64,000 nucleotides of DNA from Rhodopirellula europaea 6C (GTDB taxonomy: Bacteria; Planctomycetota; Planctomycetia; Pirellulales; Pirellulaceae): assembly GCF_000338295.1 (NCBI RefSeq), contig NZ_ANMO01000232.1:1-64000 (forward strand), given 5' to 3'. Shown piece after piece: positions 26,214 to 34,695 of this stretch (the first letter of the stretch is position 1; each line of letters starts with the position of its first letter). The notes below the pieces were generated by a model that ran no database searches, had not been told where the DNA came from, and saw only the letters and a program-made list of their open reading frames with translations. The position numbers were made by a program, and so were the translations under genes.

Positions 26214-27474
26214 CGGTTTGTCCTTCCGTGCGATTGCCGAGTTGATGGTGGGCATCGGATGTTCCGTCGCCGTCTTCATCCTTCACGCCCGAGTACGGAT
26301 GCTCCGTGACGGCTTGCCAAGCGATCTTGCGAAACATCTGATCCAGCTCAGGACTTGGGAACGACGCATCTCCACCGAAAGCGATTGGGTTCTTGATCTG
26401 TTCGGGAGACTCGCCGTAGAGCGTGGCATAGAACACGTAACCTTCCAATCGTTCGAAACCGGGACCGAGGTGCCCGAGTTGATCCTTCCAAAGTGACCGT
26501 TGCTTTCCGCCGATCACTCGGTGGACGCCTTCGATTCCCGGCAGGTCGCCGCGTAGGTAGGCTTGGGCGGCAAGCACCATCGCGTCGGAGGTCGGAAGCA
26601 CGAAGACTTTGTCCGGGTATTTCCTTCGAAGGACGTCGACGACTTCGTTTGACATCGTTCGGCGTTCCGTCCCCAGTCGTTCAAAGACTTCTTCGGTGAA
26701 GAATGATTCCGACGTTGGGTTTTCACCCAGCTGATAAAGCTGAGGCCAAGCATCCGAGAGATAGAACTTCATGTCAGGATTGAATTTCAAACAGAAGTCG
26801 ATCCAGCATGAATAGTATTCTGGTTTGTCATTGAAGTAGGGTCCGAACATCATCGCATCCCAATCACCGTTGGAGATCGATGCGAGCAACTTTGGAACCG
26901 GAGATCCCTCAAACTGAAAAATCCCATTCTCTTGTTCCCACTTGTACCGCGCACTTCCGGTGATGCCTCCACCGGTGTGTGTGTAAAGCATCGGTTGAAT
27001 CCCCGCTGCTTTGCAAATTTTGGGAAGCGTGTTGAATCCCGGCGCCATGAAGCTGTGACCGGTGGCGACGATCCGTCGCTCACGACCGGTTGGTTCAGGG
27101 AATGAAACCACTGTGTTTTGATTGGCTGGTTTGACGTCTTCGTAGATCGCTTTGATCTCCGCCGGTGTTTTGTAGCACACCGCTTCGTCGGGGAATCGAG
27201 GTTGGTCCCATCCTGCATCTACTTTGAATTGTCTCGGTGCACCTTGTGTCGCACGATTGGTATTTGATTGTTTACCGCGTCTTCCGAGCAACTTCTTTCG
27301 GTAAGCGGTTGCTTCCTCGGGCGACAACGTTCCATCGCGGTTGGTGTCCGCTGCGGGGAACTGTTTGTGCCATTTCTCAAGTTGCTGTTTCGTCGGTGCG
27401 GACTGGCTCCAGCCATGAGTGGTGAACAGGCAGCTGGCTACCAAGGCAACCAGAGTGATCGTTGCTGGCTTCAT
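26203..27474 (-). CDS. Secreted EF-hand protein with SGNH-like domain
   Basis: This 423-aa protein has a signal peptide (MKPATITLVALVASCLFTTH) and one EF-hand-type calcium loop near the N-terminus (DTNRDGTLSPEE). A large domain follows that begins RRIVATGHSFMAPG, where the GHS may be the nucleophile block of an SGNH hydrolase. A second calcium-like loop (KDEDGDGTSD) lies at the C-terminus. It is probably an exported esterase-like protein; the catalytic assignment is inferred from one motif only. A start 22 codons upstream would bury the leader. It is first in an operon with the DUF1801 gene. Confidence 0.7.
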   Translation of the reverse strand: MKPATITLVALVASCLFTTHGWSQSAPTKQQLEKWHKQFPAADTNRDGTLSPEEATAYRKKLLGRRGKQSNTNRATQGAPRQFKVDAGWDQPRFPDEAVCYKTPAEIKAIYEDVKPANQNTVVSFPEPTGRERRIVATGHSFMAPGFNTLPKICKAAGIQPMLYTHTGGGITGSARYKWEQENGIFQFEGSPVPKLLASISNGDWDAMMFGPYFNDKPEYYSCWIDFCLKFNPDMKFYLSDAWPQLYQLGENPTSESFFTEEVFERLGTERRTMSNEVVDVLRRKYPDKVFVLPTSDAMVLAAQAYLRGDLPGIEGVHRVIGGKQRSLWKDQLGHLGPGFERLEGYVFYATLYGESPEQIKNPIAFGGDASFPSPELDQMFRKIAWQAVTEHPYSGVKDEDGDGTSDAHHQLGNRTEGQTDAK

Positions 27475-27758
27475 GAAAACGCTCGAGGTGGAATGATGGA
27501 TGCTTTTTAGATACCGAATGACACTTGTGGGTGAGAACAATCTAGCATTCTATTTGGGTAGGATTAAATGTGATGAGTGTCTACTGCGATTGCATGCGCC
27601 GTGTTGGCGATCGCCACATGTCCTTCCCTGAAACCGGGACAAACTCGCAGGCGGCCAATTCAAACCGACGCTGTCGAGGTAAACTGCCGGTCGAACTGAC
27701 TGATCGGCTCAATGAAGTCGATGCCGCGACGAACTATCCAAGACGGGAACCAAACGCG

Positions 27759-28583
27759 ATGAAACATGTACAGCTGGTCGATCGTAGGCAGTCCATTGGG
27801 CGAGCGATGCGATACTTCGGAGGCATGTTGTGCCTGTTGCTCGTGTCCGGTTCCGCGTTTGGCGAGCAGTGCGTTCGCGTGGCCGTTTTTGAAGGAAGTG
27901 GCGTTGGACCGAGTTCGGAGAAGTTGATCAAGGCGTTGAAAGAGGACTCCGGTGATCGATATGAAATTGATCGCATCACGGTGGATGACATCGCCGAAGG
28001 AAAGCTGGCGGAGTTTGACGTGTTGGTTCATCCCGGCGGAAGCGGCGGCAAGCAAGGACGTGCACTCGGTGAAGAGGGGCGTTCGACGGTTCGTGATTTC
28101 GTTCGCGAAGGTGGTGGTTTCCTGGGCGTTTGTGCGGGTGCTTATTTGGCGACCAATGATTACTCGTGGTCGCTGGGGTTGATCGATGCGAAGGTGGTCG
28201 ATCGCAAGCATTGGGCACGCGGAAACGGTGCGGTAGATCTCGAACTCTCAAAACCAGGCGTCGCGTTCTTTGCCTTGGACGAGCCCGCTGCAGAGATTCA
28301 CTATGCCCAAGGACCTTTGTTGGGTCGTCGGGAATGGGATGATCCAGAAGTGCCGGACTATGAAAGTTTGGCCATCTACGCATCCGAGATTGCTAAGAAG
28401 GGAGCACCCGAAGGCGTGATGAAAGGAACCTCCGCGGCAGTTCGTTGTGCCTACGGCGACGGTCGTGTGTTCTGCTTTGGCCCGCACCCGGAACTGACCG
28501 ATGGCTTGGAACACTGGATCCCGATCGTCGTTGAGTGGTTGGCGGATGAACGGCACGCAACAAATACCACGGCGACGAGATAG
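27759..28583 (+). CDS. Secreted BPL_N / class-I amidotransferase-like protein
   Basis: This 274-aa protein has a signal peptide or N-terminal anchor (RYFGGMLCLLLVSGSAFG). The rest is a glutamine-amidotransferase-like fold of the biotin-protein-ligase N-terminal type: VAVFEGSG, LVHPGGSGGK, a nucleophile elbow GFLGVCAGAYLA and FGPHPE near the end, which supplies the His-x-Glu. Such proteins are widespread in planctomycetes but have no known substrate. The Cys-His pair looks intact. Export of an amidotransferase-like enzyme is unusual. A further 63 in-frame codons upstream look non-coding. A bidirectional terminator lies at 28666. Confidence 0.78.
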   Translation: MKHVQLVDRRQSIGRAMRYFGGMLCLLLVSGSAFGEQCVRVAVFEGSGVGPSSEKLIKALKEDSGDRYEIDRITVDDIAEGKLAEFDVLVHPGGSGGKQGRALGEEGRSTVRDFVREGGGFLGVCAGAYLATNDYSWSLGLIDAKVVDRKHWARGNGAVDLELSKPGVAFFALDEPAAEIHYAQGPLLGRREWDDPEVPDYESLAIYASEIAKKGAPEGVMKGTSAAVRCAYGDGRVFCFGPHPELTDGLEHWIPIVVEWLADERHATNTTATR

Positions 28584-28665
28584 TCCAACCTGGACCGACG
28601 CCATTGGTGACGAGTTGGATGTGCTGGCATTGATTGCAGTCGTTGCGAAACCCTTTGAGCCAAAA

Positions 28666-28704
28666 AAAGCCACGCTCGGATGATGGGCATCCAGGCGTGG
28701 CTTT
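28666..28704. terminator. Bidirectional terminator with nested hairpin
   Basis: A perfect 10-bp stem aaagccacgc/gcgtggcttt (28666-28675 and 28695-28704) encloses a second 5-bp stem ggatg/catcc. A-runs precede and T-rich sequence follows, so it can terminate both convergent neighbours (amidotransferase-like, plus; prolyl isomerase, minus). Confidence 0.8.
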
Positions 28705-28742
28705 CGATTTTCAATTGAGAGTTCGTCAAGCGAACGTGTCGA

Positions 28743-30542
28743 TCAGCGAGTTCCGCTGGCGACCCGTGGGATCTCTTTGGAGGCGACGAAGAAGTTGTCG
28801 ATCTCAGCGGTTTGTTTGAGTTCGTCGTACTTCAAGCTCATTGCAACGTTCATCTTCTTTTCGATCAAAACGCTACTGAGTTCCTCTTGCACGGCTTCGA
28901 AGTCGGAAACGATGGGCTCGGTGAATCCTTGGCAACGCAGGATGATGTATTTGTCACCTGTTGCGATGATCCCGCTGAGGTCACCCGGTTTCATTTGGAA
29001 GACTTCCTTCTCTACGGAAGGCTGACCACCGTGTTGTTTAATCGGCGGGACCTTGCCGAAGTTGCTGGAGGAAACCGGTTCGATGCTGTACTGGTTTGCC
29101 AACTGGCCGAAGAATTGATCGGTTGGGTTGTCGCGAGCCATCTCCCAAACCTTTTGGGCACTGCGTTGGTCGGACAGGACGCAAGCCAAGACTTCCGCAC
29201 GAGGTCCGTAGTGGGACTCGAAACCAATTTGCAAGTCTTCTTGCGTGAGGGTTGTTTCGTCTTCCACCAACTTCTTCAGTGCAACGCTCGGCCACACAAC
29301 GTCTTCGATGTAGACTTCGCGAGTTCCTGGGCCACCTTCGAGAACGGCATCGAACCAACCTTGAACGTCAGCGGATCCGTTGTCGGTCATGTAGCCAAAG
29401 CTGATGGCAGCTCGTTCGATTTCAGCTTTCAAATCTTCGTTGGTGACTTTCTTTCCAGCTTTGGCAAGAGCTTGCGTGAGCAGCTTGCGATTGATCTCGC
29501 CTTCCAAAACGCTCTCGCCGTGACGCTTGATGCATTCGGCTGCAACGCTGGAGATCGAAACCTGTTGACCGTTGATGATTGCGGCAACGCCGGGGTGTTT
29601 GGCGGATGCTTGTGGATCCCCCAAAATCTTCACGACTTGAGCTTGTTCTTGAAGTTGTGCGAAGAGCTGGCTAGCGGCAGTCTTCATTTTTTCGTCGCGG
29701 ATTCGATCGTTGATTTGTTCTTTGATCGCTGGCATGGCTTGTGGCGACGGCTGGCTGGCTGGCATCCGGCGAACGGCTTGCAAGAACATCCAGTGGTCGC
29801 CGACTGGCAGCAACTCGGAGACTTCATCCACCTTCAAACCGAACGCGGCTTCTTCGATTGTTTCGTCACCCATGTATCGGCGAATGGGTGGAATCAATCC
29901 GCCGACGCTGGCGCTGGTGGGGTCTTCGCTGAACTCTTTTGCGAGGCGAGCAAAGCTGCTCGGTTCAGCAACTGCTTGAGCACGCAGTTGGGTTGCTTGT
30001 GATTTGTCTTGCACCATCACCATGCGGCACTTGATGGCCTCGCCGTATTGCGACACGAACGCACGATTGAATTCGTCTTGTGAAACGACAACTTCGTCGG
30101 CGACCAATTTTCGCAATGCGAGCATGGGCCAAATGATTTCACGACTGTATTGGTCAGGCGTGATGTCGCGTTCTTCGTTCAGGAGTTGCAGATAGCTCTC
30201 AACGTTCAGGCCGAACTTCTTTGCAACTCGGTTGATCTCGGTGCGAACTTCTTCGGTCGTGACACCCAAGCCGCGACGTTTGCATTCCTGCATGATCAAG
30301 TGTCGGTTGATCAAGTTGTCCAGCACGTCCGTTCCGTAACGCTGAACGCTGGCGGTGGCCAACGAATCTCGCGAAATTGGATCGGCGTTGACCACGGCGA
30401 CGACCGAGTTTTCGGCCGCTTCGACTCGCATGGTCGAGAAACCACTCAGGATCGCCACGAAGGCTGCGGCGAGCAAGAGGTGCCGGCGAGTGAGGTTCTG
30501 CAGGGGCGATTGTCGCAACGCCATGCGTGATTGATTCGTCAT
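28743..30542 (-). CDS. Exported SurA/PpiC-type peptidyl-prolyl isomerase with two tandem units
   Basis: This 599-aa protein starts with a basic leader and hydrophobic segment (LTRRHLLLAAAFVAILSG). Two SurA-like units follow. Each has a helical N-domain (VVNADPISRDSLA and IINGQQVSISSVA, then LINRHLIMQECKRRG and EINRKLLTQALAKAG) and a parvulin-like rotamase domain with the same GGLIPPIRRY / FGKVPPIKQH landmark. The whole is an internal duplication. It is probably a periplasmic folding chaperone or isomerase. I start it at ATG 30542 rather than 27 codons earlier. It is a single gene ending at a bidirectional terminator. Confidence 0.82.
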   Translation of the reverse strand: MTNQSRMALRQSPLQNLTRRHLLLAAAFVAILSGFSTMRVEAAENSVVAVVNADPISRDSLATASVQRYGTDVLDNLINRHLIMQECKRRGLGVTTEEVRTEINRVAKKFGLNVESYLQLLNEERDITPDQYSREIIWPMLALRKLVADEVVVSQDEFNRAFVSQYGEAIKCRMVMVQDKSQATQLRAQAVAEPSSFARLAKEFSEDPTSASVGGLIPPIRRYMGDETIEEAAFGLKVDEVSELLPVGDHWMFLQAVRRMPASQPSPQAMPAIKEQINDRIRDEKMKTAASQLFAQLQEQAQVVKILGDPQASAKHPGVAAIINGQQVSISSVAAECIKRHGESVLEGEINRKLLTQALAKAGKKVTNEDLKAEIERAAISFGYMTDNGSADVQGWFDAVLEGGPGTREVYIEDVVWPSVALKKLVEDETTLTQEDLQIGFESHYGPRAEVLACVLSDQRSAQKVWEMARDNPTDQFFGQLANQYSIEPVSSSNFGKVPPIKQHGGQPSVEKEVFQMKPGDLSGIIATGDKYIILRCQGFTEPIVSDFEAVQEELSSVLIEKKMNVAMSLKYDELKQTAEIDNFFVASKEIPRVASGTR

Positions 30543-30730
30543 CTTCGGACATTCCTTTATCCGGGTGATTTTCGGTCCTGAAGCCGCGACTTTAGGAAAA
30601 TCGCATTTTTGGCTCAAGTTCAATCAAATGACGGATTTGATAAACCAGCATCAAATTGAAGACGTCGGTTTGGCAGAATAGGTGGTCCGCGTGGTTCAGC
30701 GAGACCTGGCGTCGCGTTCTTGGCCGTTCC

Positions 30731-33547
30731 TCAGGCGGTTGCGTTGTCTTGCTGGAAGTAACAGATGCGAGCGTGATTCGGCAGCAGTCCGCCTGTCAGG
30801 CGTTCGCCAAATGCTTCCATTGAATCGGCAAGCAATCGCCACGATTCGGGCAAAACACCTTCGGGGCCGGAGGGCAATGGATCGATCGCGGTAGGTTCGT
30901 CGACCGAGTCGTCCTCTTTGAGCGGTGACAAACGAACCATTACCTGCAATGCCTCATCTTGAGTTTGATAGCTGAGTGAATACAGGTTGGCTTCGCAATT
31001 GACGTCGACGCTGAAATTCTCAGGAGACAGCAATCCGGAACCGACGAACTGCTTTCGGATCGAGATCAATGTCTTGTACCAATTCCGCATCGTCTCGCTG
31101 CCCGATTCAACGCTGCCGATCACCGAAGACCGCATTGCCTCTTCATCCGTCGGTAGCACACCATCGCTCCAGTCGTGTTGTGGGTATTCGCGTTTGCGAC
31201 CTCGGACGACGGCACGTTGCAATCGAGGATCGCCAAAGTCGACGAAGAAACGAAACGGATTGGGCGATGCAAATTCTTCGCCCATGAACAGCATCGGAAT
31301 CGATGGCAGCAACATCGCCAATGTCACGGCGGCGGCCTGCGTTTCCTGTGAAGTCAATTGATGCAGACGCATCCCCGTCGGATGGTTGCCGATGAAATCA
31401 TGGTTTTGGATGCACACGATGGACGATCGTGTGTCGATGCGTTGCAGCATTCCATCGGTATCAAGCGTCGGCTCACTCTCACGGCCTCGGTCGCCACGAA
31501 CGTCACCTGCGAAGACGAAGCCTCGACGAAGTGTTTGTTCCAGATCACTTCCGGGCGAGTAGATTCGTTGGGTCAATTGTTCACCGGGTCGGACGGTGGC
31601 GAACATGCTGTGGACAAAGTCATCGCTCCACTGAGCGTCGAATCCGGTGCCGCCTTCGTTCAATGGTTTGACCATCGCGGCATCGTAGACGTTGGTTTCC
31701 GCAATCAGCCAAACGCGACGACCGGCTTGGTCTGACCATCGCCGAATCTCTTCGCTCATCTGAGTTGTGATGTGTTTGGCCGAGTCATCCTTCATGCAGT
31801 GGATCGCGTCAACGCGAAGTCCATCCAGGTTGTATTCATTGAGCCACATGATCGCGTTGTCGATCACAAATCGGCGAACCAGATCACCGCGTTTGGGATC
31901 ATCAAAGTTCGGTGCCGCTCCCCAGACCGTGTTGTGTTTGCGGGATGTGTACGGACCAAACTCGGACCAATAGTTGCCCTCCGGGCCAAAGTGGTTGTAG
32001 ACGACGTCGACCATCACCAGCAGTCCGCGAGCGTGTGCTGCATCGACGAATTGTCGGAACTCATCGGGGCTTCCGAATGCGGTCATGGGGGCAAACCAGT
32101 GCGTCCCGTCATACCCCCAATTCCAGCGACCGGCACACGCGGCGATCGGCATCAACTCGATTGCCGTGATTCCCAGATCGACCAATTCATCCAATCGTTC
32201 GATCGCTGACAGATAGGTTCCTTGTTCGGTAAAGGTCCCCAAATGCATCTCGTAAATGATCAGTTCGTCCAGCTCGTCGACGGCTGATTCAGCTGTCGCT
32301 TGAAAAGGAAATTGAGTGTCAACGATGGAGGACGGACCATGGACGCCTTCGGGTTGATACCGAGATGCCGGATCCGGCAAAGCGTGCAATAGCATGTCAA
32401 CATTCAGTTCGATATTCGGATCAGCGAATGCGGCGACATGCTCATCGCGAACAAATCGATACTGGTAGCGGGAGCCGTCGACCACGCCGTCGACAACGCA
32501 GCGATGAAAGCCTCTGTCTTCACGCTGCATGCGAACCAGTCGGTCCGGCATCAGTTCCAGGACCACCTGTTTTTGCTTAGGAGCCCACAAGGTGAACTCG
32601 GCACGATTCGCACCGATCAGTCGTGCTCCCCACGGAATCGATTCGGGCAGGCTGGTTCCTTTGCCGATTGCCGTTTCGTTTTCAGCCGGTGTTTCAAACA
32701 AGCCAAACCAGCGAGCGCCTTCGAGGACGCCGGATGTGCTGGTGCCGCGAGCGAGTTTCAACCGATCGATCCAACCCGCAGTGTGATGCGCTTCGGCAAC
32801 GTTGCGAGCAATCTTGCGATCCGCGTTGCCAACGACCACCGATCGATATCCCGCGATCAATGCAGCGGTGTCGTTGCCGGAGTCGCCGCAGAACACAATT
32901 TGCTCTGGCTGCAGTTCATGTTGGTCGCACCACCAATGCAGTGCGAACGCTTTCGATGCTCCGTGCGGAAGGACGTCGACCAAACCATCGTTGTTGAATG
33001 GGTCGATGCTGCTGACGATGCTGCAGGGAAGGTCGTGAAGTTTGAGATAGGACTCGACCGCTCTGTGACAATCTTCCAATTGTTCGGCGGGAACATAGTA
33101 ACTCCACTTGTGTCGGCTTTGTTTGAACGACTCTTGCAAAGTGAAGTCTTCAAGTTCACCAATAGCGAGACGATGTTTCTCAATATCGATATCGCCGAGC
33201 ACATCGTCGAGGATTTGCTCATAGGCGGATTCGCGAATGTAGCCACCTTCACCGTCGGCTTTGTAGATGCTGACACCGACATCGCACAGGATCCACTGCG
33301 GCTTTGGTAAATCAAATTCGCCAATCGCATCGCGGACCGAATCGAAGTGGCGACCGGTGACGAAGACCAGTGGCACATCGATTGCTTCGAGTTGCTCACG
33401 AATTTGTTGCATTGACGCTACGGCGGCATCATCCCCGTCGAGCGGCAAGAACGTTCCGTCCAAATCCGTTGCCAAGACTTTTGGTGGCAAGGACGTGATG
33501 GAAACAATGCGCGAGGACGTTGGGTTGGATGCGATCGTGGAATTCAT
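30731..33547 (-). CDS. Fusion of sucrose-phosphate-phosphatase-like HAD domain with trehalohydrolase-type GH13
   Basis: This 938-aa protein combines two enzymes. Residues about 22-270 form a HAD phosphatase of the sucrose-phosphatase (SPP) type (TDLDGTF with D28/D30, FVTGRH, CGDSGND). The rest resembles malto-oligosyltrehalose trehalohydrolase (TreZ): an N-terminal module WGARLIGANRAEFTLWAPK, GYDGTHWFAP, VYNHFGPEGNYW, nucleophile D580 in GLRVDAIH, acid E617 in IAETN, and D717 in QNHDF. Fused, they would link sucrose-6-phosphate dephosphorylation to glucan or trehalose metabolism. It diverges from the fructokinase/sucrose-synthesis genes, supporting a sugar or compatible-solute role. TreY was not found here, so the GH13 substrate is open. 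Confidence 0.85.
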   Translation of the reverse strand: MNSTIASNPTSSRIVSITSLPPKVLATDLDGTFLPLDGDDAAVASMQQIREQLEAIDVPLVFVTGRHFDSVRDAIGEFDLPKPQWILCDVGVSIYKADGEGGYIRESAYEQILDDVLGDIDIEKHRLAIGELEDFTLQESFKQSRHKWSYYVPAEQLEDCHRAVESYLKLHDLPCSIVSSIDPFNNDGLVDVLPHGASKAFALHWWCDQHELQPEQIVFCGDSGNDTAALIAGYRSVVVGNADRKIARNVAEAHHTAGWIDRLKLARGTSTSGVLEGARWFGLFETPAENETAIGKGTSLPESIPWGARLIGANRAEFTLWAPKQKQVVLELMPDRLVRMQREDRGFHRCVVDGVVDGSRYQYRFVRDEHVAAFADPNIELNVDMLLHALPDPASRYQPEGVHGPSSIVDTQFPFQATAESAVDELDELIIYEMHLGTFTEQGTYLSAIERLDELVDLGITAIELMPIAACAGRWNWGYDGTHWFAPMTAFGSPDEFRQFVDAAHARGLLVMVDVVYNHFGPEGNYWSEFGPYTSRKHNTVWGAAPNFDDPKRGDLVRRFVIDNAIMWLNEYNLDGLRVDAIHCMKDDSAKHITTQMSEEIRRWSDQAGRRVWLIAETNVYDAAMVKPLNEGGTGFDAQWSDDFVHSMFATVRPGEQLTQRIYSPGSDLEQTLRRGFVFAGDVRGDRGRESEPTLDTDGMLQRIDTRSSIVCIQNHDFIGNHPTGMRLHQLTSQETQAAAVTLAMLLPSIPMLFMGEEFASPNPFRFFVDFGDPRLQRAVVRGRKREYPQHDWSDGVLPTDEEAMRSSVIGSVESGSETMRNWYKTLISIRKQFVGSGLLSPENFSVDVNCEANLYSLSYQTQDEALQVMVRLSPLKEDDSVDEPTAIDPLPSGPEGVLPESWRLLADSMEAFGERLTGGLLPNHARICYFQQDNATA

Positions 33548-33625
33548 CGTGTAAGATCAGCGTTGTCGCGTGAGGATGATGTTTGGATTTTCAATCAGTT
33601 TGCTGCTCAAGGATTACAACGCACG

Positions 33626-34654
33626 ATGACCGATTCGTCGATTGCCCGCAGTCAAGTTCCTCAGGCAGGCGTCGCGATCATTGTGGGAGAAGTGTTGTGG
33701 GATTGTTTCCCCGACCGTCAAGTCCTCGGCGGTGCCCCGCTCAACGTCGCCTGGAATTTGGCAGGTTTCGGGTTGCAGCCATTGTTCGTCAGTGCTGTCG
33801 GCGATGACGATCTCGGCAACGAAATTCTTCGACGAATGCGCGAATGGGGACTGTCCACTGACGCGGTCGCGGTGTTGCCGGGCGTCGCGACGGGGACGGT
33901 TGCGGTGACTCTGGTCGACGGCGAACCAAAATACGAAATCGTTCGTGGTGTCGCGTACGATCAGATTCCGGTGCCGAGTGATTCTGTCCTGGAATCCATC
34001 CAAGATCGAATTCGCGAAGCCACCGCCGCAGGGTTCCCCTCGTTGCTTTATCACGGAACGCTAGCGTACCGAAGCCAACGCAATCGCGAGACCATTCACG
34101 CTCTTCGCGATCGATTTCTGGGTGACGAAGAGACTGACCTCGATGTGTTCTTCGATATCAACGTCCGCAAACCGCATTACGATGTGGCTTGGTTGGACGA
34201 TTTGATGCCAGGTGCTGGACTGGTGAAGCTGAACGAAGACGAAATGAGCGATTTGGCTAGTCGCGAATTGTCCAGTCCGGACGATCGTCGAGCGGCGGCA
34301 CGTGAATTGCTTCGTAGCTACAGCAGCCTCAAATGCCTGCTTGTGACGCTCGGCGCGGATGGTGCTGAGTGTCATTTGAGCGAATCCAGTCAAGCTAACG
34401 TCGGCGGTGGTCTAGAACCGATCACCGTGGCCGCTCCGGAACCAGATCCATTGATCGATCCCGTCGGAGCCGGGGACGCGTTTGCGTCGGTGATGATCGC
34501 CGGGCATTTGAGAAAGCTGTCGGTGGCAGAAACCCTGAAGACCGCGACTCGTTTCGCGTCTCAGGTGTGCGGCCTGCCGGGAGCCACCAGCGACCAAAAA
34601 GAGTTTTATCGGATTGATTTCACCGAAGATCCGCATTGCGTTCCAGATGACTGA
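33626..34654 (+). CDS. PfkB-family sugar kinase, probable fructokinase
   Basis: This 342-aa protein has both PfkB signatures: [15 protein letters not shown] near the N-terminus and DPVGAGDAF near the C-terminus with catalytic D284. It lacks membrane segments and acts in the cytoplasm. Next to sucrose-phosphate synthase and amylosucrase it is best read as the fructokinase that rephosphorylates fructose released by amylosucrase. I recall the sps/fruK/ams gene set from halotolerant methanotrophs. I start it at MTDSSIARS (33626); the 21 upstream codons are doubtful. Confidence 0.87.
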   Translation: MTDSSIARSQVPQAGVAIIVGEVLWDCFPDRQVLGGAPLNVAWNLAGFGLQPLFVSAVGDDDLGNEILRRMREWGLSTDAVAVLPGVATGTVAVTLVDGEPKYEIVRGVAYDQIPVPSDSVLESIQDRIREATAAGFPSLLYHGTLAYRSQRNRETIHALRDRFLGDEETDLDVFFDINVRKPHYDVAWLDDLMPGAGLVKLNEDEMSDLASRELSSPDDRRAAARELLRSYSSLKCLLVTLGADGAECHLSESSQANVGGGLEPITVAAPEPDPLIDPVGAGDAFASVMIAGHLRKLSVAETLKTATRFASQVCGLPGATSDQKEFYRIDFTEDPHCVPDD

Positions 34655-34695
34655 ACGCGTTGTGCGGACTCGGACCTTCTATCGACAGGATTACC

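Noticed and set aside
28812-30002. 396-codon open frame antisense to the prolyl isomerase
   Set aside because: No domain; the opposite strand encodes two clear SurA/PpiC units.
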